This document shows positions 22,956 through 42,891 of a DNA stretch of 64,000 nucleotides, one piece after another. Numbering within the stretch: the stretch's first letter is position 1; each line of letters begins with the position of its first letter. The notes below the pieces were generated by a model. That model did not search any database, was not told the DNA's origin, and saw only the letters and a program-made list of their open reading frames with translations. A program made the position numbers and the translations under genes. The stretch comes from Glandiceps talaboti (lineage: Eukaryota; Hemichordata; Enteropneusta; Spengelidae), in NCBI RefSeq assembly GCF_964340395.1, contig NC_135556.1, positions 17,015,642 through 17,079,641 on the forward strand, read 5' to 3'.

Positions 22956-23267
22956 CTAGTATCTTGTCGATGATATGAGTATTAAGTAGTAAGAAATCTT
23001 GATTTGGTTTGGTTTGTGAGAGACAAGTACTACCACTAGATGGAGAAGCAGGTTACACTTGTAGTCTTGGAGAACTATAATGGCGCATGTCATATCGAGG
23101 GGGATTTGTAACTCAATGTGACGTAAATGTAAAAGCTTCCAAATATAACTGGGTAGATGGTTTAAACTCGACTCTGATTCTAACAATGTGTGTGGTGGCA
23201 AAGGAAGAGACTCCACCATAATTGTCAAGAAAATCTGCGAGAGCTGAGCCATGTTTGGAACTACCAT
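22956..23267 (-). CDS. Unassigned 103-residue open frame, doubtful
   Basis: A minus-strand frame starts at an ATG in an excellent Kozak-like context (ACCGCCATGG) at the edge of the 23265 hairpin. One stretch, LNHLPSYIWKLLHLRHIEL, fits a single leucine-rich repeat pattern. The rest is hydrophobic with no recognised domain and ends in ordinary low-complexity sequence. One LRR-like unit can occur by chance. It may be spurious. Confidence 0.15.
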   Translation of the reverse strand: MVVPNMAQLSQIFLTIMVESLPLPPHTLLESESSLNHLPSYIWKLLHLRHIELQIPLDMTCAIIVLQDYKCNLLLHLVVVLVSHKPNQIKISYYLILISSTRY

Positions 23268-23311
23268 GGCGGTATAAGGGGAGATCTCCCCTTATATCTC
23301 CATGGAACTAC
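23257..23311. mobile_element. 38-39 bp hairpin insertion flanked by 8-9 bp direct repeats
   Basis: GGAACTAC stands at 23257-23264 and again at 23304-23311; with the preceding T it is a 9-bp repeat. The DNA between them is almost entirely self-complementary, with an uninterrupted 11-bp arm (ATAAGGGGAGA and its complement) around the centre at 23284/23285 and CATGG/CCATG ends. It has the form of a target-site duplication around a minimal foldback element. An 8-bp duplication would suit hAT or P-type transposition. No family is assigned. Confidence 0.5.
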
Positions 23312-23360
23312 ACTATTACTTAGGAAGCGACTAGTACTCTAACCTAAGAGAAACGGTATA

Positions 23361-23396
23361 TATAAAAGACAGATTTTGGACTTGAACAAATCAGTT
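23361..23396 (+). promoter_or_regulatory. TATA box plus initiator
   Basis: TATAAAAG is at 23361-23368, within TATATATAAAAG. TCAGTT is at 23391-23396. The first T of the TATA box lies 32 bases before the initiator A, the canonical spacing. The first ATG downstream (about 23410) opens only a few codons, so any transcript would be spliced or non-coding. Confidence 0.4.
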
Positions 23397-26300
23397 TTAT
23401 TTCACGAATGTGTATGACACATGTGACATGACTCAGTCCGCACAGCAGTGATTTTCTCAGTGCGTAACGTCCTCACATAGCCTATCATTCTGTAAAATAT
23501 TCTTTCCTAGCGTGATGCCTGGGAATACAAGATGAAAAGTTTCTCTCGTGCGGGTTTCAATCCCTAACGTTGAGTTCACGATTTGTTTTACAACACGTCA
23601 TACAGAATTCCCAATGATCAGTGGTGATTTTTCAGAAAGACCGTTTGATAAATTTGAATGTTTATTGATCGGGGGTTAAGAGAGTGCTACTTTTCACTCT
23701 ATATGGCTGAGTTGTTACGCCAAGTGAAAATTACTGACCCCGAGTGGGGATTGCCGTTATAAGAATCTATTTGCACAGAAGTGTCAAATCATGATAAATC
23801 TTCACAAAATATGACTTCACCGGGGTAGGATTAGGACAGTCAGTGAAACAAAGGGATTTCAGAATACTCATGGATGGACATTTGACCCTCATTTCTTTCA
23901 CATCGCCAGATTAAGAGTGATCGTTTGAAAGGCCATATACTGCATTTCTTGTCATCTACACCGTCTTAAGAGGATAAGAGCTCGCAGAGAATGGGCCAAC
24001 TTCTGACCCGCTGCAGGCCCAGTTTAATATCGACAGAATACTTCTTTGTACCTTCACTCATGTGTTTAGGATTAAAGGATCAATGTTATTGTCCAGTTAA
24101 TACTGCCAGTGCATTTCTCAGGTGTACCTTTGGTGTGGAAAATGTCAATCCCAATGCTGTTATGAAACTTTCACCCGTAGGTGTTTTTTAGTCAACTAAC
24201 ATGCACTCAGAAGTCAAAGTATTGATCCGACTGCCAAATTGTACTTTATTATCCCCAACTCGTTTCCACTTTATAGTAAATATAATCCCTTTGCTACTTA
24301 AAGTGTGCTTTATGGTCAAACTCTGGCATATAGATTCCTGGTCGGTTTTTTTCCTCTTCATCTGGCGTTTTTATTGTCAGCGTGCCATCGCAATTACTAT
24401 GTCTGCCACGGTTTTGTCTACCGTAACGTTAGATCACAGCTCAGAGTACTTTGCTCTCCGTTCAATCTCCTCATTAATACTAGTCTAGAGTATGTTACCA
24501 TAGCAAAGGGGATATTTGGTGATTTCCAGTGTAAGCAGACTCGTACTTTTATTTCAGACATAGTGTAAAAGAAATGTCCAGTTCTATTCACTAAATCGCC
24601 CAATATTATTTACCTGATGATTTTGAATCAGTGTTTGAGTAAATTGCAGGGTAGGCTTCAAAGACTCATCTCACGAACACATGTCTAAATTTACACACAA
24701 TAGAAAAAAAAGTATTGGGAAAAGTACACTTTACTAAAATCATTGTCCCATGAGTGTTAAGTGTCCTTATTACAACCAATACAAACTTTTTTATGCTTCT
24801 GTGGTATCAAATTTGATTGTACGCTTAGGGAGCCTTCTTTTTAAATTACCAAATGGTTATTCCAGGCAATGGATGGATGGAATGGAAATCGCTGGTAGCA
24901 GGTGCGGGTAGGCTATGGCCTTAGGGTTTACCTGTCCTTCATTCTTGCTCCACACACATCACTGTACTTGATCTAGCTTTTGGCCTTAAAGAGTTTCTAA
25001 GAATCCTACATAATTCAAAGTGCTTTGGGACCAATAATGCGAAGACGTACAATTAACGGGTAAAGAATGCCACTTAAAGAAATTTACGCGGTTGAAATAT
25101 TGGATGTAATAAGCACGCATTGTTCGTGAGACTACGATGATTACAGTAAAAGTTTACTTTTCACAATACTGCCCCCCCCCCCCCAATGCATAGTGTATTA
25201 TCCTACTGGGTATAGACAGTACTGCGTGCCATACTCATAGACAAGCACTTACGAGAAATCGACGCAAACAATATGTGTCTTATTTCCAACTGAAATGTAC
25301 AACAACTGTGTAAGCAGGTGTGACGCTGCAACGGACACTGATAATCGTTAACCGAGCAGACAGAGTTAAATCGAAGTTCGTTAGTGTGATTGCCAACGCT
25401 AATACATAAACAGGTCTATGGCTATGTAATGTCATTAAAGCAACAAGGACATTTGCAGTCATCATAGATCTGAAATTATTTCGTAAAACAAAAACGCTCC
25501 ATTACATTTTTCTGTTTCCTAGTAATCTGTAAATGGTCGGAATCCCTAGTGTTTTGGCTTGATGTTCATAAAAATCGTTGACGGAGGCGAAAGATAACAT
25601 CACACTACCAATTATATACATACAGTAATCCTTTTATAAAGCTAGATGGCTTCCAATTTCATCAATTTTGTTTCATTTGGATAATTAATTGTACCAATGG
25701 GTACTATTAGAATGTCGGTTTACGTTTGGGGTAATTCTTCACTGCATCTTTGACAATAGGGTGGGGTAAACAAATGATAGTGCAGTTATATGATGAAGAG
25801 ATATGTATATACCTAAACCTGCAATCTTTTATGGACGTAGCAGCTGTGCCAAAAAAATATAAAGCCAGTCCTTTGTGTCACATTGCAAGACCTTTTTAAG
25901 GGTTTTGCTGATATGACATCGTCCAATCATAACAAACTCATTTAGGCCATCGAAATAGAGGGGAAATATGATAGAGCGGCAAGGAGAATGACGGACAGGG
26001 GATGCGACAGATTTATGGAGATGTCGGAGAGAATGCTCGTATGTTTATTTATAAACACGTAAATGATAATTACAGAGAGAGTAAAATATGTACTTTTCAT
26101 GGAGTTTGCCGGCCATAAACGTACATTTCCTATTGTCAATTTCTAAACGGTACATTTCATATTGTTAATTTCATTTACTGCATTGTGGTTTGAAATGAAA
26201 ATTACCGATTCCATTGCTGGATTATAATCGTTTACTTGCATGAATTGTCGTGTGTACATTTTCATCTATACCATTGCAACAGAATGTAAAATATACAAAG

Positions 26301-26893
26301 AACAATTACCGTGGTCATCAACAATTGCTGTAATCCTCATTCATGTGTCTCTATAGACACATTTCGACTTTGTGGGAAGGAACGGCGTGTAGTCAACACA
26401 GCACGTTTCATTCGAACGGGTAGCATCAAATTGCAATGGTCTTTTTTTTCAGTGTGATAATTCTACTCTCAAAAATGCGTATCTCCCAATATTGTTTGAA
26501 TTCTACTGTAGTTATGCAGAGTGGGAAACGATAAGAGCGTCAAATAGGTGTAGATCAGTACTTAAAAGTGTATACTGAATTTAAGACTAAATTTAAGTCA
26601 TGACATGCCGATCTGACGAAAAGTAAATACCGGCCAAACGTATTTTATTGACGCTATTAGTGAGACATATTTTAATAATGTAGCTCCTTTTCCTCAACGT
26701 CCAACTTTCACCACAAATTATACATTATGTATGATATATCTTTCGATCCCAATAGACATGCTTGGAACCAATGTTTGCAACAGTGGTACATTCGATTTAG
26801 ATGGCGGGGACAGATTGGAGAGAGTTGTGTTTTGTGGGTGGTGTTATAGGTATTTATATATATTTAGATAGCCTATATCAAATCGATCTCCCT

Positions 26894-33060
<6,167 letters not shown>

Positions 33061-33062
33061 CC

Positions 33063-33066
<4 letters not shown>

Positions 33067-33101
<35 letters not shown>

Positions 33102-33441
33102 GCAAGCAAGCACGCAAATGTATGTATGTATGTATGTATGTATGTATGTATGTATGTATGTATGTATGTATGTATGTATGTATGTATGTATTTATGTATG
33201 TATGTATGTATGTATGTATGTATGTATGTATGTATGTATGTATGTATGTATGTATGTGTGTATGTATGTGTGTGTGTGTGTGCGTGCGTGCGTGCGTGTG
33301 TGTATGTATGTATGTATGTGTATGAATGTATATATGTATGTATGTATGTATATATGTATATATGTATGTATGTAAGTGTGTGTGTGTGCGTGCGTGCGTG
33401 TATGTATGTATGTATGTATGTATGTATGTATGTATGTATGC

Positions 33442-33472
<31 letters not shown>

Positions 33473-33598
33473 TGTATGTATGTATATATGTATATATGTA
33501 TGTATGTAAGTGTGTGTGCGTGCGTGCGTGTATGTATGTATGTATGTATGTATGTATGTATGTATGTATGTATGTATGTAGGTAGGTAGGTAGGTATG
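33067..33598. repeat. Compound (CA)n / (TGTA)n array with higher-order structure
   Basis: (CA)n, then AAGC units, then more than 400 bp of TGTA repeats interrupted by GTGTGTGCGTGCGTGCGTG and TATATATGTATATATG blocks. The interruption pair recurs with a period of 134 bp (33351 and 33485). Open frames through it encode Cys-Met-Tyr-Val runs and are not genes. Confidence 0.95.
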
Positions 33599-36500
33599 TC
33601 AAGCTAATAGTTTCAAGTTAAGCTTTTTTTTTCTCATTGTGTATGTGCTATTTGTTTACGAATAGTCACGTTACATACACAGTGCAGTGACACCCCAAAC
33701 ACAGGACATAACTTCAAGAGATATCCAATCATTTTATTGTATTTTGTGAGAATTTATAGTAGGAAAACATCGATCGTTAGTTAGTTCTGTTAAAGTTTTC
33801 ACCTTCGTGTCCGTCGGTATCTTGTTTGCGTTTGTATGCTATCAAATACAGACGGATGAGTACTATGGGATTTAACCAATAATACCTTGCAATGGACAAA
33901 TGATGGCAATTCGTGTTTTTTTATATAAAAAACTCAAGCAACGTTGTAAATTAACCCACATGAATTACAGACAGTGTGTCTAGTCCTTTAAGGATTGAGT
34001 CTCGCAAAAAAAAAATGATCATGTTATAACGACGAGGGCATAACTGACTGTAACACAGAGGAATGGAAATTGGGACTTGCAATATCAGCTGCGATACTTT
34101 GACAATATTTCAGCCCAGCATTTACCACTAGTTCGATTAATAAAATATTTTGGAACGCATTTATATTCAACTTCGTGTATGTAATTTGTTGGAAATTATT
34201 CATCACTCGTCGGTGTCTCTCTTTGGGAAGTTCACGAAGTTTTAATGTCTAATGTAATCGATGTCAAACATCTGCCTGTATGACCGATATACTTTAATTT
34301 TTATTCATTTTCAATTAATTCTTTCCTTTCTTCCATCCATGTTACAGATCTGTCTGTGTGATCGTTGTGATTTTTTAAATGCTTGTGATCGTTGCGATTT
34401 TTAACATTCTTTTTCGAACATACCTTGTCACCACTTCCCTATTGGTTTTCTCTGTGTATTTATTTTTAGCATTGTTATGAATTTATTGGGTCATCATCGA
34501 AATTTGTTTTGGGTTTTCGACCGATTTGTCCTGCGATATACTCAATATTTATTCATTATGTATTCAGTAATATTTTGATATTTGTTGTGGTCGACTAGTC
34601 ACAGACACACGTGCGCACACGAACGCACGCGCACTCACACATGCACACGCACAATTCATAGTAGACTAAGTTTTAGTGAAGATAAGTAAACGAAAAGGGG
34701 GTCGTTGTCTTGGACAATATATATGAACGAACTGTTTGTGTGGAATCGATCTTTATCCACAATTTTAGAAGTTGGTATATCTGGAGTCAGGAATTTTGCT
34801 ATTGATATTTTTGGCGTGAATTTTTTTTTGTCATCCGGTTCGTCTCTTGGCTATAATAGTTTGACACTGACCCCACGCGTACTTGTCGACTATCTCTAAT
34901 ATATTCTGGTAAATAACCTCCCCCTCCTTACAGACATCCTACCACACGTTGTATCCACATGAGTGCGTGAAAATACATGCTCCATTGCAAGACAAAATGA
35001 ACTACAATAAAGTTATTAACGTCACTACAGACCCAATATCCGCTAGTAGCTCACACAAACGCCTTGCTTCTCCGTCTATCACATCACTGACGCCTTGTCC
35101 CGTGTCAGCCTTCTCTCGCGAGACTAGCCGAATCGCAACCACAGCACCAACGCGAGTCAGCGTGAAATTGCTTTTTTGTAATCATAAAATCACGGCCAAA
35201 CTTTGCATTGGTTTTGCTGGCATCCACTGGTCCGCATGAAAGATCTCTCAAATTAGATTTTGTGCTTTGCTGATTTGAGGAAACAAATCGATCTATCCAA
35301 AGATCTCCTTCTCTTCTCCTTTAATCGTCTTGCAAATTACTTGAAGTTTAATTTCATGATAAATAGGCAACAAAACATAAATCCAAATTAGTCTGACAAA
35401 TTGTGATAGGAAAAAGGAATGAAACGACCGCCTTGAGAGCTGCATGTGTCTCCACGGTACACCTCACCATAAACTGTGGCCATCTGCCTGCTACAGTCTA
35501 CAGAATTTTTATTTTAGACTTTGGCTCTTTGTTGAACTTGTCTAATGATCATTAATGTTGAAATTATACAATTGTTGACCCTCGTGTGAATTCTTATTCA
35601 TTAGATTTGTATTACTGTCACAAAGCCCGCGTGTTGAAATATGTCTAGAAGTTGGCAAGAAATTGAATTTGTCTATCATGACAGAGGTGTAAGCGAACTG
35701 AACTTGAAAAAACTATATGTAGTGTAACAAAAATGTAGTGTGTACCTGTAATCACCAAAAATCAAGGAAACGCAAATAGAAAGAACGAGTGTTTAGAGTT
35801 GGTGGTAAATGCACTATGTGGAAAATGAGACCCTTTTAATAGTAACGTTGAGATGTTCAATGGTCTTCCAATTGACACAAATCTAGCGAGGAAACCGTGT
35901 CCCTGTCGGGAAGGAGGGGGTTAAAGTTTTAATCTTGTATCAGTTCTACATATGATCCAAAACCACGACAAATACCGTGCATTACTTTTATTTGTCACCT
36001 TTAGCAATGATCGTGTTACTACACATAGGAAAGTTTTTACTGAAAACTTAAAATATCTCTTCCGTTATTGGTGAAAAGTTGGCGAGCGAAGTACAATATA
36101 CCTCGGAGTACCAGTACATCGGCAAATCCCTCAGAGACACGTAATTACTAAATGACCACGAATCTCTAAAGCTCTACGATCTAGGAGTTTGTATTTCCCA
36201 GTTGTTTTGATTAAGATTTTGATGCATGAGCTAAAAGCACGCCCTTTGATTTGGCAGTCGACAGATAGTCTATTTGGGAGAATGTGCTGTTTTTACCAAG
36301 GGAGACAATTCTCCCCGTAGTCGGATATCACCGGAGGCAACTGTTCTTCTTGGACCAGTGTTACTCTGATTGAAATCAAAATTGGTCACAACGGTCATAG
36401 GACTCATTTATACACTCTATGTTGGCTCTGATCATCACCCCGAATAAGTTAATTTATATATCACTCATTATTTTAGCTGAGTGTCTCTAAAATGGTTGTA

Positions 36501-37666
36501 TCAGAACCATTAATTGTTGCATGGTAGAGGACTTTCCCTGGAGAACAAAACCAACTGAACCAGAAAAGAACAGTATAGAGACAGCACGACATGGCCGTTT
36601 AGATACAAACATTGATGATAATACAACGGGTTTTTTTTGTCTGACTAACTACAGATTGCTAACATACTCCAAACACTTAGTACCTTTAAACAAATTACAG
36701 TCAATGTAACCATTTAAGCGAAAAAAGGAAATTATCTCTCCTTCATTGAGTCTTTAGTTCGATTAATTTGCACCAAATCTGCTCAATAATGAAATAATTT
36801 TAGCGTGAAATAAGTGACATTTTAGTTTTATCATCTTGTTTAAAGCAAGACCTACAAATATGACACTATACTGTACAAGATCATCGGTTGCTCACTTGTC
36901 AGTTCATATATTCAACGCGGGGGAAAAAAAGATGATGCAAATTATTATTTTATAGCTGGAAGCAATACTTAACACTGACGACTAATAGCAAATTTTATGA
37001 TTCAAATTCATTCAAGTTCTGATCTTTCTAGGTAGAATACTCATAAAATGCGAATTTGTTCGTTATCGTCCAGTTTGTGAATTCAACCAGGCATGTAAAG
37101 GGACATCGGACAAGCCGAGTGGAACGTAACATTTTATGGAGATGCAGGACCATACATGTTGTTGTCGGTTTTGTTAGCAAGATTCGGCCGAGCAATCCTG
37201 ATAATGTTTACTATACAGACAGTGCATTCGTAACCATCACACCTATCAACACTCGAGTGCCTTGAATCAATAAAAAGAATCATGGTCGTAAAAAGAGAAT
37301 AGTTCACAGACTATACTTTTTATAGACGACTTGAGAATTGGCAAGTTGATCAGTCGCATCAACGACTGTTTGTTCCTGACACAAAACAAAATGTCATTTA
37401 GCAAATCTATTATATTAGTTTAGGCAATACAAATTGGAGAAATGATGTCTGTCAGCGCAAAGGTAGATTTTGAATCATGATTTAGTTGAAATTAAGACTG
37501 CCAATTATAAACATAGTTTAACTTCGAATTTCTCAAGACGCAGCGACTTATCGCAATACGTGTATGTGTGTGTGTGTGTGTAAAAAAAGATAACATGTCA
37601 CTCTCATATTGTGTTATCTTTATGTTGGCAACGTGACCAAGCTTCATATTCCGTGACACAAAAAAA
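33599..37666. other. Intergenic, no protein gene recognised
   Basis: Unique DNA. An octamer followed by TATTATT lies at 36935-36942. A GGGAGA/TCTCCC six-base hairpin lies near 36300. A CA/CG-rich purine-pyrimidine stretch lies at about 34605-34650. No supported exon. Confidence 0.6.
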
Positions 37667-37771
37667 CATACATACATACATACATACATACATACATACA
37701 TACATACATACATACAAACAAACAAACAAACAAACAAACAAACAAACAAACACACACACACACACACACAC
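37667..37771. repeat. (CATA)n-(CAAA)n-(CA)n compound microsatellite
   Basis: Twelve or so CATA units pass into about nine CAAA units and then CA dinucleotides, each block one substitution away from the next. Confidence 0.95.
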
Positions 37772-39726
37772 TTGTATACGCGTGTGTATCTTTGTACAGA
37801 TACCTGTATATATGTGATATTATATAATTGCTTTTCTAACCTTGTTTGAGTTCAACCTTCACATCATTGTGTTTTAATATGTTACATACGGAAAGGGAGA
37901 TACGTAATTCGATATAAAGGATGACTTTGGAGATCAATATCAATTCTAGTGTAGACTACCAAATATATCAAGCGAATCAATTTATATAGTATAGTATAGT
38001 TCATTTATCAAAAAAGACCAGTAAATCAATCAAACCAATTCATCAATTATTAGCCGGGGTTGTTCAATACACCAATAGATTATATATCTCTTAACGTTGT
38101 CGTGTCTCTGTTCTTAGATGTAGCTATAGTCTCAATTCCATTTTAAATTCGCTTTGCTGAATTCCCTTTCTATCTCAGACATTTGTGTGGTTCCTTTGCT
38201 TTCTTTGTTTTTGTTTCTTCATCTTCTAGCTCTCTGCTCTCCGTCCACTGTCCGACTAAAAATGTTACACCGTTGTTGTTGCCGAAAGTACTCAGCAGGA
38301 CACAATGAGATGTCTGAATGGAATAGAAACACTATAAAGCTCCACGCGCAAGATAGTTCAACTTTTGTTTTATCTTATTTGTCTTTTAATTTTTTTTTTG
38401 CTTTAAGCCAAGATATGATATTTCGAATTTGCCAATAAATCTCTTGGAGCAACTCTCTAATGACAGTAGGGACTTTGATTGCTACAGTGTAAATGTTATC
38501 CCGTGTTACCTGTTCTAACCTTTACCTATCAAGAGAGGTTTTCTGGCGATAGATTTCGTCATTTGGGGATTTTCGAGATGATAGATTATTGGTCTTAAAT
38601 TCGTCTGTATCGCTTACATGAAACTATTAAAGATTTAAGAAAAATGTTTGGGGCTATTCATATTCACATCATGCCGTGACAAACCGTCCACTCGCACTGA
38701 GAGGTGTTTTTTCCCAGTCAGCACACTCGGCAGTAACTATCTTACGTGAGTTGTTTTACAAATCACCATTGATACACCCTCTTTCAACAGATAATCCGAT
38801 CGATTAGAATAGACAATGTTAGTTAAGCCGTGTCCCAAGTCATTGCATCGTTTAAAAAATTGTTTATGTTGCTTTAATATTTTATTCCGTGAAATCAGAG
38901 CCGGTGTGTAGAACTCCGCACTGAATGGAATGTTACAGTCAAACCATGCTTGAGTGTCTGCAGGGCGCCGTCGTGTAGCAATGAGACAGAGTTTAGGCGT
39001 ATATAGCTTGTAACTAGCGTGGGTTTTGCTTGTGTTTACCTTAAACTACCAAACATCTGCACTTATTAGATGTTTTCTCACCACGGCGGCGTGCATGTAG
39101 CGAGTAACACTGTTGATATTGATTAGTCATATTGTATGCGATTTCAATGACATGCCCTATCTAACTCTAGAATCGATCCTTTGCGCTGTTTCTACAACAC
39201 GTTGTCCATTTCAAAGCCCTATATTTTCTCGATAGTTGGTGTAAAGCTCAATTGATACCATCTTTATATCTACCCTTTTTACGGATACACGGCTTGATGG
39301 AGACGTTGGGAATTTTACGCGTTTCCCGTCGAAATCCCTTTTTATTGAATATAAAGTCGCCGTGATACACTTGGAACGGGTGCTGCATGCATGTGTCCTT
39401 GTCTATCTCTTTTATATATTTGACATAGGTGATCATGTTGAATAGTAATTGTCAGACTGAAGCACCAAGGTTAAACACGGCACTCTTTTGAAAGATTAAA
39501 ACAAAGACCTACAGCTATCTTCAATTTCTTCTCAATTTGTAAAATGCTTTACACGTATAGACACCCTGATGTTGGTGTCATCTGACCGAAATTTAGAAAA
39601 AGAAAAACGCGACTGTCTTTGGTGATTTTTGTTGTTGAGGCTTTATGTAATAACTATCTTGATCATTACCAGCACAATTTCACACCCTCTACCCTCTTAC
39701 CCTTTGTATTTAGTTAGCCCATTTGG
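37772..39726. other. Intergenic, nothing recognised
   Basis: Unique AT-rich DNA. No exon, RNA gene or clear element seen. Confidence 0.55.
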
Positions 39727-39877
<151 letters not shown>

Positions 39878-42800
39878 CCAAGTCCCACTATGATATTGTT
39901 TGTATATAACAATGTTCACTTATCTGTTGAAGTGTGGTCATGAGGGTTCTTGTGAATAACACAATACAAATACAGTGCATTTGCACTTCTGTGTCTGATC
40001 ATCAAGTAACTAAGTATATTTCTCACATGAAAAGTCTGGAGCTTCTCTTAGACTACTTTATGAAAATTAATATTATATCAGTTGCTATTCTGATGAAACA
40101 GAACCTACAGCAACGTGTATTAATTTGAGTAAAATTAATGTAATAGTGTGTTGGAAATGACGACCGTGTTTAGATCCTAAAATGAAGTGAAATACCACTT
40201 CTTTGGAAACATTGATGTAAAAAAGCACACCAGCCGAAAAACGCTGCAATGGTGGAAATGTCCTCACTATAAATGATTTGTATTCAATCAAATTCGAATT
40301 TCATATTTTAGGCGTCACTAGAGTTACGAGGTAGATGATAGTTGGGTTTTAACACTCCGGGGAATAAACTGTCATTTCGTCAAATCTATAAGTTGAATTA
40401 ATTTGAAGTTGATGTTATACTGTGTTTATAGTATATTGAAGGATACGATGATTATACAAGACATGAAAAGACAAACGTCGGGGGACCCACAACTGAAAGA
40501 ATGATTAAGTATATATTCAGCGCCAAAGATCACTAGCACCACTTCATTCAAGTTTATTTGCTTTTTATGGAAAAACATGTAAAGTTTGCAACACAAACAC
40601 TACAGTTTGGTGAGAAGGCTTCTTGATCACACGCCCCTTCAAAATCTCGTCATTAGCACTGTCTTGATTCATAGCTGTATATAGACTCCTTGTGTGTACA
40701 TAGGATTTGGTATTCATAACGAACAAAGTCTTTTCCACACACATTTAATAAGTTTCTTCAATGCACGGGTCATAAATAACTGGTTAAAAGACAGGTTCTC
40801 GCTGAAGTGTCACCGGCACTTGCCAGACAGACGGTCGGGTTGTAAAACTGATGATGGAGTATGTGTATAGGCCTGTCAATGCCATAACTTGGTTTGTTAC
40901 CTTAAACTGATGACCATTACCTACCCTTATATGAGTCGAAGCCCAATAAAACTTCTACTTTGATTTGCTTTTTATATTTTTCAGTCGAAATTTTCACATG
41001 TGATTTTTAGCATTTGTTGTATTGTGTGCTCCATATCATGGCAACACAAGATAAGTGTATATAGACAACCAGCTTGGTTTAATGTTTGTTTCTGTTGTAA
41101 AAGCACCTCTAGTAGTGATGTCAAGTTTTCTGACAGGTTTACCATAACCCGATATCCCGTCATTCCTCTGTTTCTTTTTAAAAAACATTTTTGCAAATCT
41201 GATTCGCGTGGGACGACGCTTCGTGTTTTTATTAATTTAGTATATTCAGAAATTAGCCTGAGAAGTCGATATGACGAATATAATCTAAACCTAGAGTACA
41301 TCTATATCATCAGAAAGACTGAGAAGTATGGCTGCTTGTTTTTGTTTTTTTTTATCTCAAAAAGTTTTCTTCTTTTGCAGCATGATGTGATGAATATAAA
41401 TTTGATCGGGAGTTTAATTTGTTATATTCGTTAGCACACTGTACGAGTTGAAGATGTATGAATGCGACACATTCTTCCAATGAAAATCCTTATTTTCAAG
41501 CATTTTAAGCGACGTCATATATTCCCATGGTTCTTTTAAATAGTTCTGTCTGTAAGTTGAGCTTTTATGTTCAACTTGTTAGAAATAATATACCAATGGC
41601 GATTATTCTTACATCGATATGATAGAGTCTTAAAACTCCTTCTAAATTTTGGCAATTATAGCGGTTTCTTGTACACCACAGGGACTGTTTTGTAGTACTC
41701 GTCTACCTAAAACATGTCCGTGTACATTTTGTAGATGTAAAACTAAGACTACAAATATTGTTTTTCCTTCTTCTTTTTTTTTGTAAAATGATCAAAGATT
41801 AAGAAGCCTTTAAACATGGTTAAATCTAGGAATGAACAAATTGAACATTCATAATTCTTGTCGTTACTTTAGTGGGTGAACATCGGCGATTTGATTGATA
41901 TTTCCTGGCAAAGACTATGGTTTAATACTCGTGTATTGTTGTAGTTTTTAATGGAGTCGTATCGTCTTTAGCGTCGTACAAATTTCTTCCATTGGAAATT
42001 ATTATCATTGATCATTTTATCACTGTACAGATTGGTACAAATGCTCGCACATAAGCTTAAGTAAGTTTTTCATGACTTTTATGTGTCCCAGACGTGGTTT
42101 ATTCATCTAGAATTTCGACATGATACTACGATTATCTAGATTTTATTAAATGTTGAATTAAACTAGATTTGGAATAACAGTTGCTAAGTTATCACAATTT
42201 CAACTTTTTATAACTGAATTGTGCTCATGTGTGCGCTTATGGGATGCGGATGAGGCATAATTATGTGAAAATTGTAAGCGAAACTCCGAAACTGTAGATG
42301 GCGATTTTTTTAAATATAGAACGTGAGCTCGATAAATGAAACTTGACTAATTTCTGAGTATGAATTCATAATTACACATTGAAATAGACAATATATGTAG
42401 AATGATAAACACCCTAAGATTCTTCGTTGTTGCTTTCTTATTTTTCTTCAAATTCTAATTTGGTTTTTTGACTCAAACTTTTTTTTAGCTTTTGTTTTGA
42501 AAAAATATTTATCGAGCTTAGCATACACAAGAACCATGTTACATTAAAAACCAGCTTTTCTATATCCGTACATAGAAAAACCATTTTAACACATATACAT
42601 TCAAAATTTTACCGAAATTGCCAGGTTTTTGAATAAATAAAGACAGAAATTACTCAAGATGGACGTGAGAATTTTGAAGTAAAATATTACTATATGATCG
42701 ACAGTGTGTATGAGTGTACATTTATGATGGGAAGTATCTGTATTTTTTTTACAACGTTATTGATAGACTTGATCTCAATCGATTGATTGATGGACTTGTT

Positions 42801-42878
42801 AATTTACTTGAAAATATTAATTATTTAATTCCGTTATTATTCATTTAAGATAAGTAACAGCTATCTATCATCATCACA

Positions 42879-42891
42879 TGACCTTTGACCT
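42879..42891 (-). promoter_or_regulatory. Nuclear receptor DR1 element, perfect
   Basis: TGACCTTTGACCT on the + strand, that is AGGTCA-A-AGGTCA on the minus strand. The match to the consensus DR1 is exact. Confidence 0.55.

Larger units (their letters stand above)
20621..26895. other. Intergenic, no protein gene recognised
   Basis: Unique AT-rich DNA after OBI1. It contains a (GT)n/(TTTG)n tract, a homeodomain-type palindromic cluster near 22431, a hairpin insertion at 23265, a TATA/initiator pair at 23361-23396, an octamer at 21875 and a C13-14 run near 25172. Open frames are short and have no recognisable domain. Confidence 0.6.

Noticed and set aside
23505-23570. tRNA-like A and B boxes (TAGCGTGATG and GGTTTCAATCC)
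   Set aside because: A-box position 7 is wrong and the acceptor, D and anticodon arms do not pair. No cloverleaf.
25280-25465. Hydrophobic minus-strand frame that looked like a GPCR helix
   Set aside because: Only one hydrophobic stretch, no conserved receptor motif, no splice sites in phase.
40981-41434. Overlapping frames of 106 and 144 codons on opposite strands
   Set aside because: Overlap on both strands and low-complexity composition indicate chance. No recognised family.
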